From Suillus spraguei (Eukaryota; Basidiomycota; Agaricomycetes; Boletales; Suillaceae), in the NCBI GenBank assembly GCA_016800925.1, contig JABCPU010000060.1, positions 62,001-126,000 of the forward strand: 64,000 nt of DNA, written 5' to 3'. Shown piece after piece: positions 11,559 to 21,455 of the stretch. The stretch's first letter is position 1, and every line of letters starts with the position of its first letter. The notes beneath the pieces are model-generated. The model was given only the letters and a program-made list of their open reading frames with translations. It was not told the origin of the DNA and searched no databases. The translations under genes were made by a program, and so were the position numbers.

Positions 11559-12538
11559 GTATCCCCCCTTAGGGTCGAACCCTTGAGGCACAAGAAGCAT
11601 CGATCTGGATCAGATGAAATTAATGTGGGACAGTGGAGAAGTGGTTGGAGTTCTGAGTCTGTAATCCGACAGATATATGGATGTCAAAGCATCCAGAGTG
11701 ATTCTTACCCTCCACTTCATATCCTTGTCAACAAACTTGCTCTATACATGTCTGGAAAGAAATATGATGCTTCCAAATCTTCTGCAGACCTTGTAGTAGA
11801 TCTGGAACAGCAGCTGAGGCTGAAGCAGAATGGAAGCACAAGGAGGAAGAGGAAGAGAAGAGACAGGAGGAGCTGAAGCAGATAGAGTTGGCAGAATATC
11901 GGAGGGAGTTGGAGGAAAAGAGACAGAGGGCTTGAATTGAGGCTCAGGTGAGTGATGTCGACTCTATTGGATCAAGATGCTGATGGACTTGCAAGGCCAA
12001 GGCAGCTCCAGTGTCCGGAGCAAAGGATGGACACTGTTCCCATTGCATCTCCAAGGACCAGATGTGTCAGTGGGGTGACACTGAGAAGAATCCTTTGGTG
12101 AGTCGCCTGAAGACCTTCATATCCGATGATATCTGATGTCCTTAGGTCAAGTCTTGTGATGTCTGCCAGAAGGACAATGTCACTTGTCCTGGAAGGCTCA
12201 GAACTGTCAAGGAGTCCAAGGGCCAGAAGAGGCAGCATCCTGTAGATACTCTATCTCCAAAGGGAAAAGGCAAACACTGTCAGAGGAGCCCAACTCCAGA
12301 TGTGCTGGAAGTGGAGGTGTTCTCCAATCCAATAAATATTGAAGGTATGGAGGCCTTCCTCCAGTAGCAGAGGGAGTTCCAGTCCCTGCTTCTTGAGGGG
12401 ATCTGGAATGGATTCAGACTTTCCGTTTCTACTAAGTCTGACAAGGAGGGCACTGCTGAGGAAGTTGGAGAGGAGGTGGTGGATGGGACTGTGGAGGAGG
12501 CTGGGGGTGCTGGAGGTGAAATGGAGACTGATGCTTAG
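11553..12538 (+). pseudogene. Antisense passenger gene: coiled-coil protein with paired cysteine motifs, decayed
   Basis: Plus-strand gene between pol and the 3' LTR of a minus-strand Gypsy element; pol and this gene face tail to tail. Readable parts in order are a region with YPPLHILVNKLALYMSGKKY, a Lys/Glu coiled coil (RQEELKQIELAEYRRELEEK), a first cysteine motif CSHCISKDQMCQW, a second one KSCDVCQKDNVTCP, and an acidic tail ending at the TAG 12536-12538. GT-AG introns fit between parts: GTGAGTGATG...TTGCAAG near 11950-11996, and GTGAGTCGCC...TCCTTAG between the two cysteine motifs. Frameshifts and internal stops remain, for example at 11874. I recall similar coiled-coil plus CxxC hypothetical proteins as common in Agaricomycetes. 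DNA or RNA binding is a guess. Confidence 0.6.
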
Positions 12539-12598
12539 TCCAGGTCCAGAGTTCCATTACTGCCCTCAATGTACTTATATCTCTATGTGTATGTACTA

Positions 12599-14960
12599 TC
12601 AAGCAATTGGACCAAATTTGTCCAGATATGCAGAGTGGAAATCTGATACAAGATCTGATGCATTTCCAAGTTCCATGGCAACTAGCCAGGACGTCTCTTC
12701 ATCTGTTTCTTCATATCCAGACCACTGGATGAGGTATAGCAATTGACATTGGCATCTCTGGTGGTCTAACTTAGAGTCTAGGATTTCAGATATCTCATGC
12801 TCTGGTTCTCTGTCAATTTTGACTGGAGGTGGAGGAGGTTGGATGCAATTAGGGATGGTATTTGGAACTGTGTGTTCTAACTGAGAGACATGGAATATGG
12901 GGTGTATGGAACACATAGAATTTGGAAGTTGGATGGTGAAGGAATGGGTACCTGGATGAGATTTCAAATGGACCTAAGTTCTTCTAAGTCCTTTTCCAAG
13001 AGTTTTTTTTTGATGGACGAGTGGAACAGAAGTACTTGGCTTTGACAAAGACTTGTTCTCCAATCTGGAAGTCTGGAACAGGTTGTCTTTTAGCATCCGC
13101 AGGTCCTTGATAGTGTTTCTGTGCTTCAGATATCTCTTCTCGGAGGAATTGGTGAAGGTCGTTGAGGTCTATGGCATAGTCTTGGGCATGGGTGGAGGAT
13201 AGGTTGTGTTCTGGATGAATGGAAATGTTCAGATGATATCCCTTATTGGTGCAGAAGGGTGATACTCCGGTAGTAGCACTTGAAGCATTGTTGTATGTAA
13301 ATTCTGTGAGGGGTAGTGGCTTGGATCAGTTGTCCTGCTGATAATTACAATAGATCTGGAGGTATGGTTCCAGTGTTTGGTTGGCATGCTCGGTTTGTCT
13401 GTCCCCTTCTGGGTGATATCCAGATGTGAAATGTAGAACCATATCTAATACCTTTCCCAAGGATCAGAAGAAGTGGGATATGAACTCTGTTTCCCAGTCT
13501 GAGGTTACATGGGACAGGACACTGTGCTTGGAGAATGCATGAAGCAGGAAGAGATGGGTGAGGTCCAGAGAGGTAATGGTGTCATAGGTCAGAACAAATA
13601 TAGCTTGCTTGGATAGATGGTCTATGATAACGAGGATGGCTGTATAGCCAGATGAGTCCGGAAGTTGTTTGATGAAGTTCATAGAGATGGAATTCCATGG
13701 TATTTCCAGGATGGGGATTTGCTTGAGTAATCCATATGGTTTATGTCTTGGAACTTTGGCTTGGACACAGGAAGTGCAGGATCTGACATAGTCCTTGATG
13801 TAGGTGCACATTCTGGGCCAGGTGTACTCATGCCAGATGAGCTTGAGCATCTGGTTCTGTCTGAAGTGTCTGGATAGGGGATGGTCATAGCAGTTACAGA
13901 GTACCCAAAGTTGGAGGTCATTGGCTTCTGGAACATATATACAGTTATCACAGCAAAGGAATCCACTATCATCTAATGTCCATCTCAGATCTGAAGGAAC
14001 CAGAAGGTGCGTGAGTGCGATGGGGTTATTAGGGAGTGTGGTCAGGATGTCTTTCCAGAGGTGTTCCATATACATTAGGACAGCTGCTCTAAGAACTGGA
14101 GTTGCTAGGGTTGTGGCTCATAGAGATGAAGCTAACTGTTCAGAGGTGAATACTGGACAGAAATTATGAGGGTTAACTCAAGCGTAGTCCTTATCCCCTA
14201 CTTTGGGATAGATGTCTCAGCATCTAATAAGGGAATCTGGCTTGGCTCCAAGTTTCCCAGGATGGAAAAAGATGATGAGGTTCAACTGATGGAGGAATTC
14301 CAACCAGCGGCCCTGATGATGAGAGAGAAGTTTAGTGGTGGAGAAATACTTAAGGTTTTTGTGGTCCATGACAACATCTATAGGCTTGGATGAGCCTTCT
14401 AGGTAATGTTGCCAGGTCTGGAAGGCTTCATGGATGGCTAGGAGTTCCCTGTTGTGGGTGTGTTACGAACTGGGGTGGCGTCACCAGCAACAGTGATAAG
14501 ACACAGACGGTCTGCTGGGAGGTTTGACTACGTTCAAAAGAGAATGAGGACTACTACTTAGGAAAGGTTCCAAGTAGGATCAAGGGTTCAGTTGAAGAGT
14601 CGTGACTCTAAGACGATCGGTAGAATAGAGACTAAGGCTAAGGAGTGCTTAGGCTTAGAAATGATTCAGATGATTTAGGTTGGAGACCTAAGCGAAGGAT
14701 GTTCCAGGTAAAACCCAGTAAGATTAAAGTAAGGTATACAAGTGTAATACAATGTGCTTAAATAAGCCAATATGTGCGCACGGACCAAGAGAGACGTGAG
14801 AACGTAAGTGCGTATCCAAAGAAGGAAGGCGACTATAGTACAGATGCATTGAGCATATGAGTCAGAGTCACATTACGTAATATACAAGGTAGAGGAGACG
14901 AAGAAATGAATAGGGGCACATACAACTGTAACAGGGTGTCATAGTTGAGTTCCAGAGCAG
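12599..14960 (-). pseudogene. Ty3/Gypsy chromovirus pol remnant: RNase H, integrase, chromodomain
   Basis: Read on the minus strand: RNase H with LNYDTHNRELLAIHEAF, VVMDHKNLKYFS and GAKPDSL (14960-14170, split by a B LTR at 14461-14933). Then comes the integrase zinc-binding domain HPLSRH...CTSC (H-x4-H, C-x2-C), and the core ISMNFIKQLP...SDWETEF, with GDRQTEHANQTLE carrying the catalytic Glu. A chromodomain-like end follows (YLIQWSGYEETDEETSWL). The first catalytic Asp of the core is Asn in ISMNFI, normally ISMDFI. Stops occur inside RNase H and frameshifts around 13460 and 12970. The RT region is missing because C-family LTRs start at 14961. The 3' LTR is at 10807-11558. Confidence 0.85.
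14461..14933 (-). mobile_element. B-family solo LTR inserted in Gypsy pol, TSD GGGTG
   Basis: 473 bp, TGTTACGAACTGGGGTGGCG to ACATACAACTGTAACA on the plus strand. It is flanked by exact copies of GGGTG at 14456-14460 and 14934-14938. Removing the LTR and one TSD copy restores the RNase H reading LNYDTHNREL. It contains the family block GGTAAAACCCAGTAAGATTA. Confidence 0.92.
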
Positions 14961-15042
14961 TGTTACAACCATGCAAAAATGGAGGCTACTCAGAAGTCCC
15001 AGCTTACATGGGGTTGTACTGGAGGGTTGGAAGGTCAAAGGG

Positions 15043-16493
15043 TGTTACAACCATGCAAAACTGGGGGCTACTAAGAAGTCCTGGCTTTACATAGGGTTGT
15101 ACTGGAGGGTCGGAAAGTCAAAGGGGCTTGGCCTCAGCTCATGCGCTGTGCCCCTTACCTGAGTAGGTGCCCTTAATTTCGGATGAAGTCCAAGGGGAAG
15201 TTCTGGTGAAGTCCGGACAGAGTCTGGATAAACTCTTAAGACAGGATAGCTCAATAGAGCTCTGAAGGACTTCCAGATGAGCGTGGGAATGCGCCAGAAA
15301 TATTTTTGGAGGGTAGGGAGTAATGGTAAGACTACTGGAACAAGTCCCAAGTAGAATGGATGAAAGACGGACCACTGGAACAAGTCCCAAGTAGAATGGA
15401 TGAAAGACGGACCACTGGACAAAGTCCAGGGCAGGATAGGAGCAAAGCTCTGGAGGGAAAGATGATCCACAGATGTCGTAGATCCAGAGGACCAGAGGTT
15501 TGAAGGTCTGGAGCTTGGGAGAGCAGAAGAGCAGAAAAGCAGAAAGTGGAAGAGCAGAAGAGCAGAAGAGCAGAAGAGCAGAAGAGTGGAAGAGTGGAAG
15601 AGCACAAGAGCACAAGAGCACAAGAGCGGATGATTGGATGATTGGACGAGTGTAGCTCTGTGGATCTTAAGGGAAGTATTGACTACTAGAGAGGAGTAGG
15701 TCTGGATATGGTATAGAGATAGTATAGGCTACTCCAAACAAGATCCGGAATAGAAACAGACAGGATAAGACTACCCAAGGTAGAGCCGGAGGTGAAACAG
15801 ATGATAGATAGAAAATGGATGAAGTCTGAAAAGATTATAGGACATAGGATCAATGCTCTGGCCTAGGGAATGATCCCATAGGCCTGAATCAGAAGCTTAC
15901 AAGGGCCAGAGCCCAAGTGCAAGAATGGAAATGGAGTTATATAGACATGATAACAGGATACAGAGTAATCAAAGGAATATACAGAAGTAGGAAAGCAATG
16001 ATCAGACTGAAGTCTGCAGGAGTTGTACTACAAGGTTATGTACTGTAGGTAGCATGCTGGAAGGTAAGTAAGCATAGTCTGAAGGCTATGTCTGAAGCAT
16101 GCGGAAACACATTAGTAAGTACAACGGAACATAAGGCTATGAACTCAGAGATGAAACTTGTACAAAATAACTTATTAAGACAGAGGCAGAGATAACCAAA
16201 AGCTGGAGAGACAGATATATACTAAAAGGTGTAATGCGCAGGTGTGTGGGAACAGTTCAGATATAGACATGGATTGGATATGGACATGGATCAGATATGG
16301 ACTGGGTCAGATATGAATCAGATCAAATGGATGGACTGAGTCGGATATGCACATGGATTGGATATGGATTGGAGTGGATCAGTGGATCAGATATGCAAAC
16401 CAGATTAGATGGGTGGACTTAGGATGTATGGATTGGGTGTCTAGATGCCTCTGGATCGGATCTGTTCTGGACCTCAATGTACGGTATATGACA
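15043..16493 (+). mobile_element. C-family solo LTR (copy C2) nested in C1, TSD AAGGG
   Basis: 1451 bp, TGTTACAACCATGCAAAACT to ACGGTATATGACA. AAGGG flanks it at 15038-15042 and 16494-16498, and joining the flanks gives the uninterrupted family sequence GTCAAAGGGGCTTGG. It contains an AGCAGAAG-type octamer run at about 15520-15615 and many GGATATGGA-like words near the 3' end. The Leu/Ser/Cys-rich reading frames on the minus strand are translations of the octamer run, not genes. Confidence 0.92.
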
Positions 16494-16993
16494 AAGGGGC
16501 TTGGCATCAGGTCATGCACTGTGCCCCTTACCTGAGTATGTGCCCTTAATTTTGAATGAAGTCCAAGGAGGAGTTCTGGTAAAGTCCAGATGGAAAGTAC
16601 GGACAAAACCTAAGGCTGGATAGCTCAATAGAGCTCCGAAGGACTTATAGTGTAAGGATAGTATAGACTACTCCAGACAAGGTCTGGAATAGAAACAGAC
16701 AGGATAAGACTACCAAAGGTAGAGCCTGAGGTGAAACAGATGAGAGACAGGAAATGGACGAAGTCTGAAAAGGTTATAGGACATAGGATTCAAGGTTCTG
16801 GCCTAGGGAATGATCCCATAGGTCTGAGCCAGAAGCTTATAAGGGCCAGAGCCCAAGTGCAAGAACAGAAACAGAGTTACATAGATATGGTAACAAGATA
16901 CGGAGTAGTCAGAAGAATATACAGAAGTAGGAAAGTAATGATCAGACTGAGGTCTGCTGGAGTTGTACTACAAGTTTATATACTGTAGGTAGC

Positions 16994-17863
16994 TGTCATA
17001 TACCAAATCTCTGTAGAACCTTAGTTCGAATATCATCTTAGATTCTGCTCATTCTGTTCCTCCGGACTTGAGTTCCTTCCAACTCTTGTCATCTTCCAAA
17101 ACTTAGGATTAATTCCTATAGTCTATATCTCCAGCTCTACCTTTGGGTAGTCTACTTCTGTTAGTTTCTAGTTAGGACTCTGTCTGACACTAGTCTTATA
17201 CCTTGTTCTATTCCTACGTTCTGAATAACCTTTGGACATCCAGATCCATCATGTGACCACCTTAGACCTTTGGATGTATATCTTCCCTCTGAAATAAAGG
17301 GGCAATACTTGGGAAAGAGGCACAGTGTACAAACTGAGGCCAAAGCCCTTCAGATCCTTTATGTCACGAATTCCAAATACAAATCATTACTCTTTTCTCA
17401 ATTTCCCTAAAGTGTCTAAACCCAGCACTAAGACAAATCCAAATCCTATCGAAATTCCCATATCTGCTTCTATAACCGAACTTCCTGATGAAGAAGAAGA
17501 GATCTTTTATGATGCTATCGGATAAGATAAGATAAGATAGTATCACGTGATCTTAGAACCTTCTAGAATATGATGTCATAACAATGTCACAACTATCACA
17601 TCGTACGATTCTCGTTTCTATTTTATGATTGGCTAGTAGTTTCAAACTCAGTTTATATCTCAGTTTCAATATGTGTATATAGTTAGCTAGTTTTGCTGTA
17701 GTAGTTCTTTAGTTCAAACCTCTTGTATCTACAACTGTAGCAATCCAAGACGTCCTTGCTTCTCTCTCTCTTTGTGATAACCTTAGTTTGAGTCCTAGTC
17801 CCAGCCCTTGCGTTAATTCATTTGTGGGTTGTGACACTTTACCTTTTGAGTATAGTCTTAACA
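16994..17863 (+). mobile_element. A-family solo LTR in C1, internally deleted, TSD GTAGC, carrying a D LTR
   Basis: It begins TGTCATATACC but jumps to AAATCTCTGTAGAACC, so about the first 350 bp of U3 are missing. It ends TATAGTCTTAACA. The TSD GTAGC is at 16989-16993 and 17864-17868, inside the C word GGTAGCATGCTGG. A 475-bp D LTR sits inside it at 17362-17836. Confidence 0.9.
17362..17836 (+). mobile_element. D-family solo LTR nested in an A LTR, TSD CTTTA
   Basis: 475 bp, TGTCACGAATTCCAAATAC to GTGGGTTGTGACA, with CTTTA at 17357-17361 and 17837-17841. It is the only copy of this LTR in the window. It contains a short open stretch ending ELPDEEEEIFYDAIG, then TCACGTGA, a TATA-like GTGTATATAGTTAGC near 17675 and a TCTCTCTCT pyrimidine tract near 17765. 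The acidic open stretch may be the end of a pol frame that reads into the LTR; this is inference. Confidence 0.88.
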
Positions 17864-17937
17864 GTAGCATGCTGGAAGGTAAGTAAGCATGGTCTGAGGC
17901 TATGTCTGAAACACATGGAAACACATTAGTAAGTACA

Positions 17938-18040
17938 TGTTAAGATTGTACTCAAGGAGGGTCAGATCAGAAGGGCTTGGCCTCAGCTCATGCACTGTGC
18001 CCCTTTGCCAAGTATGGTGCCCTTAATTTCTATAGGGTCA
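17938..18040 (-). mobile_element. A-family LTR fragment
   Basis: The first about 100 bases (plus-strand view) of an A LTR: TGTTAAGATTGTACTCAAGG, then CTTGGCCTCAGCTCATGCAC and TGTGCCCCTTTGCCAAG, breaking off after CCCTTAATTTC. It cuts C1. The following bases to 18381 match no family seen here. Confidence 0.7.
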
Positions 18041-18381
18041 TGCTGTCTTCTTAGATAGATGATCTATAGAAGCACTGCCCCAATTACCATTATATGCTGC
18101 ACACTTGCACCTGAGCATCTATCACTTTATTGCCCACAGCATACAAGAGAACCTCCATGCACACTCACCTAGAAGGACAATGACTTCTATAGTTCATTAT
18201 GCAATCATGAATTTGATCTAGATGTGGAATACAATAGACAGTTCACATAAGAAGAAGTGCTCTATCAGACAGAGTATATGACTAGAGGAGATAACAAACC
18301 TTGGGAGTTTTCTGATAACCTCATTTATTAGCATAACCATGATGAGTAAAGCCAGTGACTTTACACTTAAAATGAGGGTAA
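18041..18381. other. Unassigned AT-rich repeat-island sequence
   Basis: About 340 bp between an A fragment and a degraded B LTR. No motif, open frame or repeat of note was recognised. Confidence 0.3.
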
Positions 18382-19440
18382 TGTTACAATCGTCATATGT
18401 CTATTCATTTCTCTCATTGTCTGGCTATGTGTACTATTATGTAACTATTTCCTTACTTCAACTTATGCTACTACTATCTTTGGCCCAGAGTTGCAAAATG
18501 TTTCAACCAGTTTTTTATAACACAACAACTACACAACATTAAAATAAGAAAACAACAGGAGCATGTAGAAACTAGTACAGATTCTAATGCTATGTAAAAA
18601 AGTAAGGAAATATGTTAAGGCCATGTTGCCAGAGAGAGGCTGGTGTAAAACAGTGTTTGAGCACAGAGTTGCAAAAATTCTCACCCGCATAGAAGACATC
18701 ATGTCACACTATGTCACACTGCCATTTTAAGTCTCTGACAATTTACAAATGAAACTGAGGCAATTGTCAAGAATCCTATTTGCAACTCCAAGTACAAGCT
18801 CACACCTCCTGTCACGCTATATATATCGATAGTACAACATTTAATTCTCTTAACATAACTCAGTGCTCATGTCAGAAAAAATTAGAGTAGTGTTATAAGG
18901 TAATCGGGAATCATTATTGAAATCCCTGATTTTTTTGCTGCATGTAATGACCTCCTTTTGATGGATTGGTGTGGAAAGTGCATATGCTGAACAGTATTTT
19001 GCTGCCGCAAGCACTTCCAGTCCATTTTTCATGGAATAAAAAAATACAGACAGCAAGCTATGTACTAACCATACTCTAGAATCATTGTGTGAAGGAAATG
19101 AGTGGAAAATGAGTGTGCTACATTGTAATTTGCAACTCTGGGCCAAAGATAGTATTCCTTCTATGTTTTCCCTCTTTAGTTGTTACACAGCTATTGTCTT
19201 ATGATCTGTCTTGGTCTGTGCATGTATATTGGCCTATTTAAGCACAGTGTATTATGCATGTATTCTTTACTTTAATATTACTGGGTTTTACCTGAATATT
19301 TCTTTACTAAGGATCTCCAATCCTTAGTTGTCTGAATCTGAATCTGAATCAAAGCACTCCTTTCTTTGTCTATGTCTGAACTCTTAATCCTTAGTCAAAA
19401 CATCCTGTCATCTAAAGTCCCAGGTCTTTCCCATTACTAT
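18382..19440 (+). mobile_element. Degraded B-family LTR containing a MITE
   Basis: It begins TGTTACAATCGTCATATGTC and follows the B pattern (CTATTCATTTCTCTC, TATTATGTAAC) until 18476, is interrupted by a TA-flanked element, and resumes at 19152 with TTCCTTCTATG. It then has TCTGTCTTGGTCTGTGCATG, GCCTATTTAAGCACAGTGTA and CTGGGTTTTACCTG. Its right end near CGTAACA is not recognisable, so the boundary at 19440 is approximate. Confidence 0.65.
18477..19149. mobile_element. 673-bp MITE-like element with about 21-bp terminal inverted repeats and TA target duplication
   Basis: The left end TCTTTGGCCCAGAGTTGCAA and the right end TTGCAACTCTGGGCCAAAGA are exact inverted repeats. TA flanks both ends (18475-18476, 19150-19151), as in Tc1/mariner-type insertions. 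Subterminal copies of GAGTTGCAAA and TTGCAACTC occur inside (near 18668 and 18782). It encodes no transposase; the 98-codon minus-strand frame that starts in the terminal repeat has no known domain. Confidence 0.75.
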
Positions 19441-20300
19441 GTGGTCATTCCCTATAAGCACAAAAAAAGTACCCAATGGGTTTCTTCCTATAAGTAGTAT
19501 CAGTAGTTTTGTCATGGCTTTGGGTCTTGCAAAAGGCAACCAAGCAGCTTACATGGTCATTTCAGCAACTGATACCAATATCATTAGGCCACACAGTAAG
19601 TAACAAAATTATTGCAATGTTTGTATGATTTTGATTGCTCTTGCTATATCTTTACAGGGACTGCTGCTATAGAAATATTGTAGCCCTACATCCTGGCTAC
19701 AATAGGTGTCTCATAGTGAAGGTGTAAAACAATTTCCTTGAAAGGATATAAGCAATTTACTACAGGCTGTGCATTGTAATAGTTTTGTTGCTGATATTTT
19801 TATATAAGATATTCCTACCAATAGACATCAGTTATATTATATAGCATGTTTTATGATGTCATGTGACATGTAAAAGCATCAACATGATATAAACAAAGCC
19901 AAATATTGAACTTTTCCAACATTCACCATCATGAAAGCCCTCTCTACTGAACAAACCCAATAAAATCCTCTATCACCTTGATTTAAACCAACTACAAGGA
20001 AAATCACATATGCTACTGGTGTATACTATAGTACCATTAGCAGAATTCACTTTACACTTCATCCTGACCTTCAAAAGTCCTCTAGTAATCATTCTTCCAT
20101 TCTTTCCTCCTCTAATGTTCAACCTATTTGGTTAATCAGTTTTGGCAAAGCCTGAAATGCTACACAAGTCACCAAAGCACTTTAGGACATTAAGAACCAA
20201 CCTATATCTTCTCAGACAACACATCATTACTTGAAGAAATCTGATATGAAGCTGTAGTCAAGCAAAAACACCCTCTTCTCTTTAAGTATCATAGGCAAGC
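19441..20300. other. Unassigned repeat-island sequence
   Basis: About 860 bp, AT-rich, with no long open frame. Short stretches look like eroded coding sequence (for example around 19500-19600 and 20060-20200), but none could be assigned to a family. Confidence 0.3.
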
Positions 20301-20795
20301 TGTTATGAACTTGGATAGTTTCAACAAGCAAGCTCAAAAGAGACTGTCAGGCTTGAGAGTTCTAAGACCTAAGCACAAGAGCAAAGGTTCAATATACAAG
20401 ACTTGGCTAAGTCAAGTACGAGATTGAGAATAGAGACTAAGACTAAGAAGGAGTGCTTAGACTTAGAGACAATTCAGATGACTTAGGTTGAGAGGCCTAA
20501 GTGAAGGAGATTCCAGGTAAAACCCAGTAAGATTAAAGTAAAGAATCCCTACAAGTATACAGTGTTTATATAAGGCTATAATTGTACACAAACTATGTAG
20601 TTGTGAGAATGTAAGTGCATATCCTAATGAGGAAGGCAAGCATAGTACAAATATGTTGAAATGCATGAGTCATACAGAGGTTATGTGTTTAGTGTATGTG
20701 TATACTAAACTGTCATGGTTCAAGAAACAAGTCAAGATATCACGTGATATATAAGGTAAAAGGAAAAATGAATAGGGGCATGTATGATTGTAACA
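20301..20795 (-). mobile_element. B-family LTR, diverged
   Basis: 495 bp, TGTTATGAACTTGG to GGGGCATGTATGATTGTAACA on the plus strand, with GGTAAAACCCAGTAAGATTA and a TTATATAAGGC box in the middle. The flanks CAAGC and TCACC do not match, so it is old, rearranged or part of a lost element. Confidence 0.8.
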
Positions 20796-21450
20796 TCACC
20801 CCTGTTTTGGAAGTGAAGTCACTGACTTGACTATATATCAGTATTAGCATTGTAGACTGGGTCATAGTCATCATAGTTAGCAATGTCTTCATCAGCTGCA
20901 CTCCCACCTAACATAAAAGCAGCTTCCTCTTCTGCTTGAGTGTGTATACCATGCCCATGTCATTGGTTATACTCATTCTCGAGCTAATGCTACCAGTCTT
21001 GAAGTGCTTGGTAGAAACCATCATCTTTCCACATAAGAGTAAATGGTGGATCACCAATGCACTGAGGGCAGTAGAGTGAAAGATGACCGGGAGAGTATGC
21101 ACAACAAATACAACAATGGTATTCTGGACAATGTGTCTACTGGTGACTAAGGAGTCCATAGACATGACATACCTAATTCTCATCTGGGTTAGAAGTTGAT
21201 GCTCTGAGTAGAGAGGGAGCAGGTAGACTAAGTGCTGACAGAATGGACTCTTTTCTTTTCTTTCAAACTTCTAACATGGTTAAGATGGCACAATTCTTTC
21301 TCATTATTGTGACACCACTTAATGCACTGTTTGTTGGTGAAGGTCAGGGATGGTCATGGGCAGGTGGATAGAAAGTGCCTTTAATTGATGTCTGAGCATG
21401 ATAATCACAGCAGGCTCAACATCAAGTTCTTGAGTAGCTTATAAAGGTGT
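20796..21450 (-). pseudogene. Cysteine-rich transposon-type fragment, unrecognised
   Basis: The minus strand carries a Cys-rich stretch, CPEYHCCICCAYSPGHLSLY followed by CPQCIGDPPF and MWKDDGFYQALQDW. It has the look of a zinc-binding N-terminal region of an Agaricomycete transposon protein. Stops occur just after it and no start is evident. I cannot name the family. The next stretch, up to the B LTR at 21456, has no recognisable coding content. Confidence 0.4.
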
Positions 21451-21455
21451 GGTGG

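Larger units (their letters stand above)
14961..17937 (+). mobile_element. C-family LTR (copy C1), split by C2 and by an A LTR, 3' end lost
   Basis: It starts TGTTACAACCATGCAAAAAT at 14961, inside the RNase H domain of the Gypsy pol. The first 82 bases are followed by a second C copy (15043-16493) and then resume at 16499 with GCTTGGCATCAGG. An A LTR interrupts it again at 16994-17863. It resumes with ATGCTGGAAGGTAAG and is cut at 17937 by an A-family fragment. Without insertions the C sequence is continuous across both sites. Confidence 0.85.

Noticed and set aside
15087..15623. Leu/Ser/Cys-rich minus-strand frames resembling a membrane protein
   Set aside because: They translate the AGCAGAAG run and C LTR sequence; similar frames occur at other C copies with different reading.
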